From positions 347,661 through 411,660 of the forward strand of contig NZ_RKKE01000002.1 in the NCBI RefSeq assembly GCF_003797125.1: a stretch of DNA of 64,000 nucleotides, written 5' to 3'. Made by a program: the position numbers and the translations under genes. Positions 9,967 to 18,623 of this stretch are shown here, in pieces. A model generated the notes under the pieces. The model was not told where the DNA came from and ran no database searches. It saw only the letters and a program-made list of their open reading frames with translations. The DNA comes from Shewanella frigidimarina. Its GTDB lineage: Bacteria; Pseudomonadota; Gammaproteobacteria; Enterobacterales; Shewanellaceae. Each line of letters begins with the position of its first letter. Positions within the stretch are counted from its first letter, which is position 1.

Positions 9967-11445
9967 CTAACGCCGAGAATCTAAATATTTTTGCAGTAAT
10001 TTACGTAATGTTTCAGCCTTAGTGCCATAAACAACTTGTACACCTTTACCCATAACAACCACGCCTTTAGCACCTAAGCGCATTAATCTAGCTTTATCGA
10101 TCAGATTTGCTTGATTAACACTAATACGTAAGCGTGTTAAACAAGCATTAATCTCGACAATATTCTCGCGTCCGCCCAATGCAGAAATCATTGCCCGTAA
10201 GCTCTCTTTAGGCTCAGCGGGTAAATCACTTTGCTCTAATCGGCCAGGCGTTTTTAGATTGAACGCTAAAATACTGGCCCTAAAAATTGCATAATAGATT
10301 ATTGCTGTGAGCGGACCCAATATCCAAATCCACTGAGTATTAGCAGAGCGCGAAAACAATAAGGTAAAATCTACCAACCCATGAGAGAACACAATGCTGT
10401 GATGAACGTCTAGTAGAATACACACGCTATAAGCAATTCCCGTGAGTAATGCATGTACAATAAACAGAATCGGTGCGATAAACATAAAGGCAAATTCTAT
10501 CGGCTCTGTCACCCCAGTTAACCAACTGGCTGTCGCCGCTGATAACATAATCCCCGCAACTCGGTTACGTTCAGACTTATCTGCACAACGCCAAATCGCT
10601 AAGGCAGCTGCTGGTAAACCCCACATTTTAATCAAATAACCACCAGCAAGATTTCCCGCCAATGGATCGCCGGCCAAATAACGAGCCACTTCACCTCGAA
10701 CTACAGTCCCCTGGTTAATGTACTGTCCGACTTCAAGATAAAATGGGGCATTCCAAATGTGATGTAATCCTAACGGAATTAATAAACGTTCGACCGTGCC
10801 ATAAACACCAAAAGCAATCGCGGGGTCTTGGTATACAGCCCAATCAGAAAGGAGTTCAATAATATGCGATAAGGGCGGCCAAACATGCACTAATAGGTAA
10901 GCAAGTGCCATAGACAGCGGAATGGTAATTATTGGAGCACTGCGACGACCTTCAAAAAAGGAAAAAATAGCAGGTAATTTAACATGTTGACTAAGATTGA
11001 CAGCTAAACATGTCATCGCGCCGACTAACATGCCGCCAGCGATACCAGTGTCAATTGTTTGCATGCCCCAGAGAGGACGAGATACCAGACCATAAATATT
11101 GGTCAGAGCTCCCATTGTGGATAAAAACACTCCAAAACCAAAGACGGCTGAAAATGCTGCAATGCCTTGATCACGACAAAAACCAATCGCTATCGCAACA
11201 CTAAACAACAAAGGCATCATGGTAAAAACCAGATTGCCGACCGCAGAAAACACCGTATTTAATTCTGCAGGAATAAATGGTAACGGGTTAACGGTTAACC
11301 CTAACATCACCCCTGCAGCAGGCAAAATAGCAATAGGTATGAGCAGAGCCTGACTTAGGCGCTGTGCGAATTTAAACCATTGTTGCGTAAAAAAACTTAC
11401 GCTGCGTTTACCGATGTGACGGCGTTGTGCCAACTGGCTATCCAT
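9967..11445 (-). CDS. PTS system glucose/N-acetylglucosamine-family EIICB permease
   Basis: Inner-membrane sugar transporter that phosphorylates its substrate during uptake. Residues ~25-390 form the EIIC channel with the family signatures GLHHIWNAPFY and GVTEPIEFAFMF. The C-terminal ~80 residues are an EIIB domain whose phosphorylated cysteine lies in EINACLTRLR. No EIIA is fused, so it must rely on a separate Crr-like protein. The chosen ATG at 11445 overlaps the end of yqcA by 49 bases and has no clear ribosome-binding site, so the true start may lie slightly downstream or translation may be coupled. The substrate cannot be told from the sequence. Confidence 0.9.
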   Translation of the reverse strand: MDSQLAQRRHIGKRSVSFFTQQWFKFAQRLSQALLIPIAILPAAGVMLGLTVNPLPFIPAELNTVFSAVGNLVFTMMPLLFSVAIAIGFCRDQGIAAFSAVFGFGVFLSTMGALTNIYGLVSRPLWGMQTIDTGIAGGMLVGAMTCLAVNLSQHVKLPAIFSFFEGRRSAPIITIPLSMALAYLLVHVWPPLSHIIELLSDWAVYQDPAIAFGVYGTVERLLIPLGLHHIWNAPFYLEVGQYINQGTVVRGEVARYLAGDPLAGNLAGGYLIKMWGLPAAALAIWRCADKSERNRVAGIMLSAATASWLTGVTEPIEFAFMFIAPILFIVHALLTGIAYSVCILLDVHHSIVFSHGLVDFTLLFSRSANTQWIWILGPLTAIIYYAIFRASILAFNLKTPGRLEQSDLPAEPKESLRAMISALGGRENIVEINACLTRLRISVNQANLIDKARLMRLGAKGVVVMGKGVQVVYGTKAETLRKLLQKYLDSRR

Positions 11446-11861
11446 GTTTTAGCTTCTATTTCGGGTTCCATTGTTTCACAGGCGTCAATTTCTAATCGTT
11501 CTGTCAGCGGTTTAGCGCCCAACTCGGTTAACAATTCATCAAATTGTTTTATCGCCCCACAAAAAGTTTCATAGCTTGAGTCGCCTAAGCCAATTAGGCT
11601 GTATTGTAATAATGGTAAATACGGTGCGCTGGACTTAAGTTCACTAAACCAAGGAGAAATATCTTCGGGTATATCCCCTTGCCCCGTGGTTGATGAAACT
11701 ACAATTAATAGCTCATCTTGTAGTGGTACAAAACCAGATAATTCATTGGGTTGCCAAAGCTTAGTCGTAAAGCCTAATTTTGCAATCGCCTTAGTCACTG
11801 TTTCAGCAGTAAATTGTGCGCTACCATAAACGGTACCAAAAACAACATTGACCTTTTTCAT
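11397..11861 (-). CDS. yqcA: Flavodoxin YqcA/MioC family
   Basis: Small FMN-binding electron-transfer protein of 154 residues. The FMN phosphate loop GTVYGSAQFTAE (9-20), SSTTGQGDIPED and the GLGDSSYETFCGA loop are intact. In E. coli yqcA adjoins truC and yqcC, and the same three families occur here in order, so YqcA is preferred over MioC. GAGGAAAG precedes the start. The 3' end overlaps the PTS gene. Confidence 0.9.
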   Translation of the reverse strand: MKKVNVVFGTVYGSAQFTAETVTKAIAKLGFTTKLWQPNELSGFVPLQDELLIVVSSTTGQGDIPEDISPWFSELKSSAPYLPLLQYSLIGLGDSSYETFCGAIKQFDELLTELGAKPLTERLEIDACETMEPEIEAKTWIASWHNAVTSVNAA

Positions 11862-12030
11862 GGTATACTTTCCTCTTAAATGTAATACGTTATAAAATAC
11901 CTTGAGTCTTAGTGGCTTACCTTACTGTATTGTTTGAGTCTCTCGCAAGTGTCTTTTATTATGTAATGTAAATCGTTATGGTCAACATCGGTTGGCTCAA
12001 ATGAAATAGCGCAAAAACGGAATCAAGACG

Positions 12031-12192
12031 ATGCGACAAGTGAGCAGAAAGCGAAGACTAAAACTACAACACAAATTCGCCCACATTCGTCGTAACTATT
12101 ATTTCCACATCGAACAACAGCAGCACGAACCCATACCGCATATCCCCGAATTTGAAAAGCTTAAAGCCTTGCTTGCAGACCGAATGAATTAA
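12031..12192 (+). CDS. Small basic ORF, 53 residues, unknown
   Basis: I found this reading frame by hand translation. It starts MRQVSRKRRLKL, has a strongly basic N-terminal half and a more acidic, proline-containing C-terminus ending KALLADRMN. It lies in the 330-base gap between yqcA and truC, divergent from yqcA and overlapping the truC 3' end tail-to-tail by 4 bases. The ribosome-binding site (GGAATC) is weak. No family is recognised. The amino acid composition looks protein-like, but the length alone does not prove coding. Confidence 0.5.
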   Translation: MRQVSRKRRLKLQHKFAHIRRNYYFHIEQQQHEPIPHIPEFEKLKALLADRMN

Positions 12193-13070
12193 CTTAATAA
12201 CATACTTGGCTGGGATGATAATTGAGCATCACCCCAGCAAAATGCGTTAAAAACAGTCAACCATTCAGCTTCTAACTCAGTTTCAATATGCATTGACTGC
12301 TGAGTTACTGGGTGTATAAACTGCAGGCTTTTTGCAATCAACCACAAACGGTTAATAGTAAAATGTTCGCGAAAGAACTTATTTTGTTTACCATCGCCAT
12401 GGGTTGTATCACCAACAATTGGATGTCGTAAATGTGCCATATGACGACGTAATTGGTGCTTGCGGCCAGTATGAGGGCTTAATCTTACCAAGCCATAACG
12501 ACTAGTTGGGTATCGACCTGAACTAAACGGTATTTCCGTATTCAATAATGGTTGATAATCCGTCACGGCATCTTGAGCAGCCTTGTTCGGGTCCACATGT
12601 TTATCGCCTAAATCATCAAACTCCTGTTTTAGGGCATAATCTAGCGTGCCAGACTCATGCATATTGCCACGAACAATGGCTAAATAATGCTTCTTAATAC
12701 TATGATCAGCAAATTGCTCACATAATGCACGAGCCACCTCACTCGATTTGGCAAACAGTAATACTCCAGATGTAGGTCTATCTAGGCGGTGCACCGGAAA
12801 AACATGGCAGCCCACTAAATCACGAGTCATCTGCATCGCAAAAAAACGCTCCCTACGGGCTAAATAACTACGATGAACCAATAAACCTGCAGGCTTATGG
12901 ATAGCAACTAGGTGCTCATCTTCAAATAGAATGTCGATATGGGGAGGGGGTAAGTCATCGTCTAATTCGGTATCTGCAGTAGCGTCCTCATCAATATATT
13001 CCGAGCCTATTTGTTCATATAAGTCATCGTTATCTAATGAGTATTCAGCATCGTTTTCTTTTGAGATCAT
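12189..13070 (-). CDS. truC: tRNA pseudouridine(65) synthase TruC
   Basis: RluA-family enzyme that makes pseudouridine 65 in tRNA. The catalytic motif HRLDRPTSGVLLF contains the conserved Asp, and the PHTGRKHQLRRH segment is the second family signature. The protein is 293 residues against about 260 in E. coli; the excess is an acidic N-terminal extension (residues 1-43, rich in Asp and Glu), which looks disordered. An internal start would remove it, but the frame there lacks a better initiation site. It forms a cluster with yqcA and yqcC. Confidence 0.94.
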   Translation of the reverse strand: MISKENDAEYSLDNDDLYEQIGSEYIDEDATADTELDDDLPPPHIDILFEDEHLVAIHKPAGLLVHRSYLARRERFFAMQMTRDLVGCHVFPVHRLDRPTSGVLLFAKSSEVARALCEQFADHSIKKHYLAIVRGNMHESGTLDYALKQEFDDLGDKHVDPNKAAQDAVTDYQPLLNTEIPFSSGRYPTSRYGLVRLSPHTGRKHQLRRHMAHLRHPIVGDTTHGDGKQNKFFREHFTINRLWLIAKSLQFIHPVTQQSMHIETELEAEWLTVFNAFCWGDAQLSSQPSMLLS

Positions 13071-13153
13071 GTGTTATCACTTTACTTATTATGTATTGGC
13101 CAACTCAGAATCGGCTTAGTTTGTTTTGTTATGTGGTGGCGTTTGTTGCTCGC

Positions 13154-13516
13154 TTAACGCTGACTGAGCAAAGTATCAAATTGTTGTAATTGAGCAATCA
13201 GAACATCCCCATAGTGCATACCTTGCCACACATGCTCAGCCATGGGCGCTAAAGCCATATTGGTCGGCAAAGGCTGTCGTTGCACAACTAACTCGGTCAT
13301 TTTTGGAATAAAAATAAACTGCAACCATTGCTCAAATGCCATTACATCGCAGCTAAATGGTGCCGTACTCGTCAAAGCAGATACCGGAGGTGAGGTATCA
13401 GACCACAGCTGAAACCCCTTAAGCAATTGTTCTAATTTAATTAAATAATTATGGCTGGCTAAATAAAGCATAAACATGAACGACAATATAAAGGCTAAGT
13501 CGGAGTATGATATCAT
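13154..13516 (-). CDS. yqcC: YqcC family protein
   Basis: A small conserved protein of unknown biochemical role, always found near truC. The family core FEQWLQFIFIPKM...LPTNMALAPMAE is present. The 120-residue frame is longer than usual (about 105) at the N-terminus. In-frame ATGs at 13477 and 13471 are alternative starts, and alignment to family members favours one of these, since homologues begin near the KLEQLL segment. None has a strong ribosome-binding site. Confidence 0.85.
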   Translation of the reverse strand: MISYSDLAFILSFMFMLYLASHNYLIKLEQLLKGFQLWSDTSPPVSALTSTAPFSCDVMAFEQWLQFIFIPKMTELVVQRQPLPTNMALAPMAEHVWQGMHYGDVLIAQLQQFDTLLSQR

Positions 13517-13564
13517 TTAGCCCATTGAATACCCATCCAACTTCTTTGATTTAGTGACGACCCC

Positions 13565-14578
13565 ATGACCGAGATAACCACCTTAAGCCAGTTTCTGACG
13601 ACCGCAAATACTCAATTTCAAATATACGATTTAGGTCGTCGAGTGCAACATATCGATATGTTAGCTTTTCAGCAAATTGACTCTTTACTGGCGCCGTATC
13701 CTTATCCCATTCAAGGCCATGCGCAGTTTGCTATCGTGTTTTGGCAACAAGAGCAATTACCCTATATTTGGTTTGTAAAATTACCTTTAGATGAACAAGG
13801 TTTATTATCTCCTGCGCCTCGAACTCAGTTTATTAAGATGATTTTAGAAGCCCTGGGTCGTAATCCAACCCAAGCATTAACTGATGCACAGCAAGAACAA
13901 TTAGCCAATCATCCTTTCAGCTTTAAACCTAACCAACACAAACTGGCGTTATTTAATGCATTGGTCAGGCTTCAGCTTGGTCAACCAGCATCGAGCCAAT
14001 ATGAATTTGCTACGCAGTATTTGTCTGGCCAAGCAGCGCAAGACACATGGCCACAACTGGGTTTACAAGGTTTAGCCGATATTTGCGTTCGCGCACATCA
14101 ATTCAACCATCTTGATGACATTATAAATGCACTTGATAATGCACCTATTGAAGTGCAAGCCGCCCTTTGCCAATGCTTAGAACACATTAATATTGATAAA
14201 CGCCTTGCCGAACACTTATTTAATCAATTAGAACAAGCTCAAGATCATATAAAAGTGATGTATTTAGCGGCATTAGCATCTGATGTTCAATACAGTATGA
14301 CAGCGATTAACCAACTCAATGAACAACAACATTTAGACGACAACACGCTAATAACAATTGCAGCACGTAACTGGTTAGCGTTAAAAGATGATGCCACTCG
14401 TAAACACTATTTAGAAGCGCTAGCAAAACAGCCACAGCACTTCTTTAATCAAGTATTTGCTGATATCGTGGCAATACCTAGCTTACGTTCTGGATTATTA
14501 GCCGACTTAAGGCATCCTGACAGAAGCGTTCAATTAGCAACCGCGATTGGCGGATTATTTAGAGCAACCAGCCTATGA
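13565..14578 (+). CDS. DUF3549 family protein
   Basis: A 337-residue cytoplasmic protein of the DUF3549 family, which is known from Shewanella and relatives and has no assigned function. The N-terminal third is a compact domain (IYDLGRRVQHID near residue 20), and the rest is helical with repeat-like Leu/Ala periodicity that recalls HEAT or TPR proteins. It overlaps the next gene by four bases (ATGA), so the two are probably translationally coupled. It starts just upstream of, and divergent from, yqcC. Confidence 0.85.
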   Translation: MTEITTLSQFLTTANTQFQIYDLGRRVQHIDMLAFQQIDSLLAPYPYPIQGHAQFAIVFWQQEQLPYIWFVKLPLDEQGLLSPAPRTQFIKMILEALGRNPTQALTDAQQEQLANHPFSFKPNQHKLALFNALVRLQLGQPASSQYEFATQYLSGQAAQDTWPQLGLQGLADICVRAHQFNHLDDIINALDNAPIEVQAALCQCLEHINIDKRLAEHLFNQLEQAQDHIKVMYLAALASDVQYSMTAINQLNEQQHLDDNTLITIAARNWLALKDDATRKHYLEALAKQPQHFFNQVFADIVAIPSLRSGLLADLRHPDRSVQLATAIGGLFRATSL

Positions 14579-14961
14579 TGACTGATTTTTTATTAATTGT
14601 TGCTTTAGTTGTTGTTGCTGCTTTTTTTTGGCAACTTCGACAAATGGCAGAGTTAAGCCGAACGATTACAGAGCAAGCCTGTAAAAAACAAAACGTACAA
14701 CTACTCGCTATTGCGATGGAATCGGCCCGTCCAAGTATTGGTGGCAGTACTGGCATTTGTTGGAAAGCAACATTCATGTTCGAATTTAGCACCGATGGCA
14801 TTAACCAATATCGAGGCCATATTTTAATGCATGGTAATCGAGCAAAAAAAATCGAATGGCCAATTTTCCCAGAACCAGAATGGATGGATGCTCCACTGGC
14901 CAGCGGTAAATTTGGCAGTTGTGGAAGCCGTAAAAGCTGTGATTCAGGTAAATGCCATTAA
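14575..14961 (+). CDS. DUF3301 membrane-anchored protein
   Basis: A 128-residue protein with one N-terminal membrane helix (residues 5-20, FLLIVALVVVAAFFW) followed by a soluble DUF3301 domain (RTITEQACKKQNVQLL is the family signature). The C-terminus ends in a Cys-rich tail, FGSCGSRKSCDSGKCH, with four cysteines and a terminal histidine, which could bind a metal. It is translationally coupled to the DUF3549 gene. Function unknown. Confidence 0.85.
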   Translation: MMTDFLLIVALVVVAAFFWQLRQMAELSRTITEQACKKQNVQLLAIAMESARPSIGGSTGICWKATFMFEFSTDGINQYRGHILMHGNRAKKIEWPIFPEPEWMDAPLASGKFGSCGSRKSCDSGKCH

Positions 14962-15002
14962 AGCAGTTCTACTTTTTAGGCAAAATAACTAAGAAATGAT
15001 AT

Positions 15003-15040
15003 AAAAAAACGCTATTTTTCAAAAAAATAGCGTTTTTTAT
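15003..15040. terminator. Bidirectional terminator
   Basis: AAAACGCTATTTTT pairs with AAAAATAGCGTTTT around a short loop and is followed by T's on both strands. It lies between the convergent DUF3301 gene and the secreted-protein gene. Confidence 0.85.
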
Positions 15041-15055
15041 TGCCCCAAAATGCAA

Positions 15056-15763
15056 TTAAGTTTGTGGATTGTTGAGGATTTTATAATCGCTGTAGGTAAA
15101 AGTTTGAACACTGTCGAGTGACTTAAAAATTGCCGCTGTACCCATTATAGTGGTTGATGTATGAGCTGGCATCACTAATCCCTCAAACACATCAAAACTT
15201 AACTCTAATTCAAATTTAGTTAAAGTAACTGAAAACGCAGGATTTATCTCGTCAGTATTTCTGATGAGAATTTTACGTAAATGCTTGGATGTTTTATCCA
15301 AATAAAGCACGCCTGCTAATGAGTTATTGTCTAGCTCATCAATATTGGGTGTAAACGTAAATGACATATTATTGTCATCCTCACCGACAAAAACCAATGT
15401 CGACAAATCAATTAAATCAGAAAACGCTAATTCATAGCTAGTTTCGTCTTTATCTTCATGCAGATCTTGTTGACGCTCTCGGTATTCAGTTAAGCGCTTT
15501 TTACCAGGAGTATCACCATTTTCAGACACCAAACTCCAACGTTCAGTTTCAGGTAAGGATGCATTGAATTGTTCAATACGTGTCATGTCGGGCATCACTG
15601 TTTGCTGTGAATACTGCCAAAGCACCTTGGTACCGTCATTATTACTATTGAGATCGCTGAACGCTTGCTCAACCCATTGTTGTTGTTCTTCGCTCACGAC
15701 TGCATTGGCGTTATAGCAAACGAATGAAAAACCAACCAATAGTGCAACTTTAAACCCTTTCAT
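15056..15763 (-). CDS. Secreted protein of unknown function
   Basis: A 235-residue protein with a signal peptide (residues 1-21, cleavage after NANA). The mature part is acidic and alternates beta-like segments, with FTFTPNIDELDNN and a C-terminal TTIMGTAAIFKSLD...YSDYK region. The layout recalls proteins that fold like outer-membrane lipoprotein carriers (LolA/LolB-type or DUF4412-like), but I see no decisive motif. AAGGAG lies before the ATG. It is monocistronic and sits just downstream of the csrB-like RNA. Confidence 0.75.
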   Translation of the reverse strand: MKGFKVALLVGFSFVCYNANAVVSEEQQQWVEQAFSDLNSNNDGTKVLWQYSQQTVMPDMTRIEQFNASLPETERWSLVSENGDTPGKKRLTEYRERQQDLHEDKDETSYELAFSDLIDLSTLVFVGEDDNNMSFTFTPNIDELDNNSLAGVLYLDKTSKHLRKILIRNTDEINPAFSVTLTKFELELSFDVFEGLVMPAHTSTTIMGTAAIFKSLDSVQTFTYSDYKILNNPQT

Positions 15764-15901
15764 GCTATCTCCTTATACAATGGTGAGTTAGATGTTGTGT
15801 ACTTAAATGAGGTACTCAAATGAAGTACTCAAACCCTGCACATAGGCACTTTACAATTTGACAACATAAACACCATTAGTTCCACCGATACTGAAAAAAA
15901 G

Positions 15902-15936
15902 CCAAAAGAAAGGCCGCGACAGTAACTGTCGCGGCC
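15902..15936 (-). terminator. csrB copy 1 terminator
   Basis: GGCCGCGACAG / CTGTCGCGGCC forms an 11-bp perfect stem (15912-15922 with 15926-15936) and a 3-base loop. On the minus strand it is followed by TTTCTTTT. Confidence 0.92.
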
Positions 15937-16342
15937 TCTTTATCTCTTGTTAAGCTTTCCAGCTATAAATGTGCTCCCTGCACCATCCATGCGTATCGCT
16001 TGCTTCCTGCTCTATCCTTGTTCAATCCTTGATGTTCCTTGTACAATTAAGTACTTTCCCTCTTACTCGATTATCCTTTTACCGAGCCTGCTCTATCCTG
16101 AGCGTGTCCTTATATCATCCATGAAATTCTTAACGTATCCTGTCGCAAATCATTTGCGTAGAATCTTGCATCCATTGCACACTATCATCCTGATAATGTT
16201 ATAAAACTTGCTTAATCCGCTATTGCGTCCATTGAGCAAGCTTAACGTTTCATCCTGAAACTCAATATCGTCCGTTATTTCCATATACTTATGGTCTTCC
16301 AAGACCTCTTTACTACCTTGTAATGTTCCCGTCCTAGGAACG
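15902..16342 (-). ncRNA. csrB: CsrB-family regulatory RNA, copy 1
   Basis: A roughly 440-nt RNA on the minus strand that should sequester CsrA. I count more than twenty GGA motifs (many as AGGA, CAGGATG or ATGGATG), several in loops of short stems, for example GGTCTTGGAAGACC (16293-16306) and a 5' stem GTTCC/GGAAC enclosing AGGAC. The 3' part, GTGCAGGGAGCA followed by TAGCTGGAAAGCT and a GC-rich terminator, closely parallels E. coli CsrB. E. coli csrB also lies between yqcC and syd, matching this location. The 5' end is estimated from the first hairpin and an AT-rich -10-like region. No open frame of note is present. Confidence 0.92.
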
Positions 16343-16497
16343 AGATAAATAATAATTCATTTACCTCTACGTAAACAGGTACCTCTAAATGATTAAAATA
16401 TCTCACAGATAATACAAAATAAAATAATCAATTAAATCAATTGGTTGTGCGCTATATGGAAATGCCACCCCATAATTAGGTGATTTGGCTCACATGA

Positions 16498-16519
16498 TTT
16501 GTGAGATATATCTCACAAA
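16498..16519. promoter_or_regulatory. UvrY/GacA-type palindrome upstream of csrB copy 1
   Basis: A perfect 22-bp palindrome, TTTGTGAGATATATCTCACAAA written in two halves of 11 bases, resembles the TGTGAGAGATCTCTTACA box bound by UvrY/GacA upstream of Csr RNAs. It lies about 155-165 bases upstream of the estimated RNA start, the usual distance. A TGTGAGA half-site also occurs near 16402-16408. Confidence 0.8.
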
Positions 16520-17043
16520 GCGTCAGGCAGAAAAGGTAAGCGCCAAGTTAACTATTAACATTAGAGAAACATCGGCAACTAACAAACAGCTCAAATTCCG
16601 ACGCGAACTAGCAAATTCGGTTTGATCTTAATTGACGTAATCTGAAAAAGTTCAGCTTAGTGGCATATCTGTTAATTACATTGAATAGAGCTATTGTTGA
16701 GAGTTTTTGTATTGAACCATTCTGGCGATAAACATTGAGATGCGCTGCATTTGTTATCAGCCGTCAATATCTAATAACATGTTAATTCGCACAATAGTCC
16801 ACGCGATGTCACTTTTGAGTAAGAGTAATATTTAACCTTTACACGTAACACAACCACAAGCGCTTACTGATTTAACACTTAATGCTTACTTTGATGACTT
16901 TAACTTAAACAAGAGTTAAATAGCGACTCATTAAAAAGTATAAATAAAGCTTATCGACTATTACTTCATTACAGAACATAAGTTAATTGTTAATCAAGCA
17001 AACATCTTTGCTCGATTAACAATAAATGGACTAGGGTATGTGC
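16520..17043. other. Gene-free interval between csrB copy 1 control region and ydgJ
   Basis: No credible open frame. The one clear structure is a long hairpin at 16986-17023 (ATTGTTAATC / GATTAACAAT with an inner AGCAAA/TTTGCT stem) just after the ydgJ stop. It may act as a terminator for ydgJ, although a U-tract is lacking. Confidence 0.6.
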
Positions 17044-18090
17044 TTATCGTTCAGACACTAACAACTTACGACCTTCTTGAGCACTGTCAATGCCGAGTTC
17101 AATAAGTCTCATGACCAAAAGAGCCTGCTCTGCTGTTACTGGATTTGGGCTGCCAAGACAAATCGCATCGCGGATGCCTTCATAATATGCTTGGTAATTA
17201 CCTGGAGTCGTTATGATGTCTTGCTCGATAATCGCGCCTTTGTGTTTCAGCGATAATTTGCATGAAAGTGGATCGTTCCCCCACCCCGGAATTCCAGGCT
17301 GCTGACCTGACTTAAGCGCATTTTCCTGCGTATCAAGACCAAACTTAGTAAAACTGCCACTAGTGCCATGCACGGTCATACGTGGGCCAGGGTTAGCAAC
17401 CAATGCACTACCATGAAGAATTACCCGCATTTCGTCATATCCCAGCACAGCATGAAACCAGTCGTCTGCGACTGCTCCATCACGTTGTTGGGCAAGGTCT
17501 AACCACATTGTTTTTGGTGTACCGAACAACTGCAGTGCCTGATCGAGTAAATGCGAGCCCAAGTCAAACCACAAACCTCCGCCTAGAGCTGCCGACTCAC
17601 GCCAGCGCGTTTGAACTTCAGGCCTATAGCGGTCAAAGTGTGATTCAAAATGTGTCACACGGCCTAGTGAACCTTCCCGCAGCACCTTCTGTAACGTCAG
17701 AAAATCGGAATCCCAACGGCGATTATGAAATACTGATAGCTGTCGATCACATTGATGAGCGAGCTTAATAAGCTCTTTACCTTCATCGGTAGTGAGGGTG
17801 AACGGCTTATCCAAGACGACGTGCTTTCCGGCAGCTAGCGCTGCTGCCGCTAGTGGAAAATGCGTCTCGTTGGGAGTTGGAATAACCACCAAATCGATAT
17901 CAGCACAGGAAAATAACTCTTCGGGGGATGAGTACACAGGCAAATCAGGTTGGTCTATATGCACCTTTGCCGGATTGCTGGAAGATATTGCAGCGAGTTG
18001 CAGGCCCGGTACAGCCTTAATCAATGGTGCATGAAACGTTTTTGCGGCATAGCCGTAACCAACAATGCCTGTTTTGAGTATCTTTGTCAT
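17044..18090 (-). CDS. ydgJ: Gfo/Idh/MocA-family oxidoreductase, YdgJ-like
   Basis: NAD(P)-dependent oxidoreductase of 348 residues. The N-terminal Rossmann fold starts with GIVGYGYAAKTFHAP, very close to E. coli YdgJ, and is followed by PTPNETHFPLA, DKPFTL (catalytic Lys) and VFHNRRWDSDFLTL. The C-terminal alpha/beta domain contains GGGLWFDLGSHLLDQAL. The substrate is unknown, probably a sugar or polyol. The gene sits alone between two Csr RNAs, and its codon use looks somewhat more GC-rich than its neighbours, which hints at a later insertion. No obvious ribosome-binding site was resolved. Confidence 0.92.
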   Translation of the reverse strand: MTKILKTGIVGYGYAAKTFHAPLIKAVPGLQLAAISSSNPAKVHIDQPDLPVYSSPEELFSCADIDLVVIPTPNETHFPLAAAALAAGKHVVLDKPFTLTTDEGKELIKLAHQCDRQLSVFHNRRWDSDFLTLQKVLREGSLGRVTHFESHFDRYRPEVQTRWRESAALGGGLWFDLGSHLLDQALQLFGTPKTMWLDLAQQRDGAVADDWFHAVLGYDEMRVILHGSALVANPGPRMTVHGTSGSFTKFGLDTQENALKSGQQPGIPGWGNDPLSCKLSLKHKGAIIEQDIITTPGNYQAYYEGIRDAICLGSPNPVTAEQALLVMRLIELGIDSAQEGRKLLVSER

Positions 18091-18587
18091 AAACTAATTC
18101 CTAACATGGGCGGCAAAATATAATATTCATCAATACCTAAAAAAAGCGGCTTTATTTTGTGAATTTACCTTACACAACGATTTGCAGCTGGACGATTTAA
18201 ATTATAGAAAATGAACCATCATTATTTTTATAAATCGATTTCTAACCAGCCAGATACGACTATATAAAGTATTGTACTTAATAAAGCTTCAGGCTGAAAT
18301 TGGCGGGGCCGTAACATCGATATTTTAGCGTTAGAACATAACATGATCTACTCACAACTGTATTAGCGTGAGTGTCGATTAACACACCGAAGGCTTAGTA
18401 AAACATATCGTGAAGTAAAATGTATTCACCACGATTTTAGTAAAATCAGTAAGGGTTCGCTGATGTTAGGATCGTTGGCTCAAACATGGCATGTAGCAAA
18501 ATGAGTTAGTAGTTTATCAAGCTTGCTTAAGCTCTTTTTGCGACTGCAATCGCACAACTCAAATTCCAGAAATTTTTACGCCAGAAA
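18091..18587. other. Gene-free interval between ydgJ and csrB copy 2
   Basis: About 500 bases of AT-rich sequence without a convincing gene, repeat or RNA. It contains the upstream region of ydgJ. I see no recognisable operator. Confidence 0.5.
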
Positions 18588-18623
18588 GCAAAAAGGCACA
18601 ACCTTAAGTTATAAGGTTGTGCC
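18588..18623 (-). terminator. csrB copy 2 terminator
   Basis: GGCACAACCTTA (18595-18606) pairs perfectly with TAAGGTTGTGCC (18612-18623). On the minus strand it is followed by TTTTTGC. Confidence 0.92.

Noticed and set aside
15947..16204. 85-codon plus-strand frame in the csrB region
   Set aside because: It is antisense to the GGA-rich RNA; the pattern of CATCC/TCCTG repeats comes from GGA motifs on the other strand, not from a protein.
17403..17768. 121-codon plus-strand frame inside ydgJ
   Set aside because: It is a shadow of the conserved oxidoreductase on the opposite strand, with no ribosome-binding site or family match.
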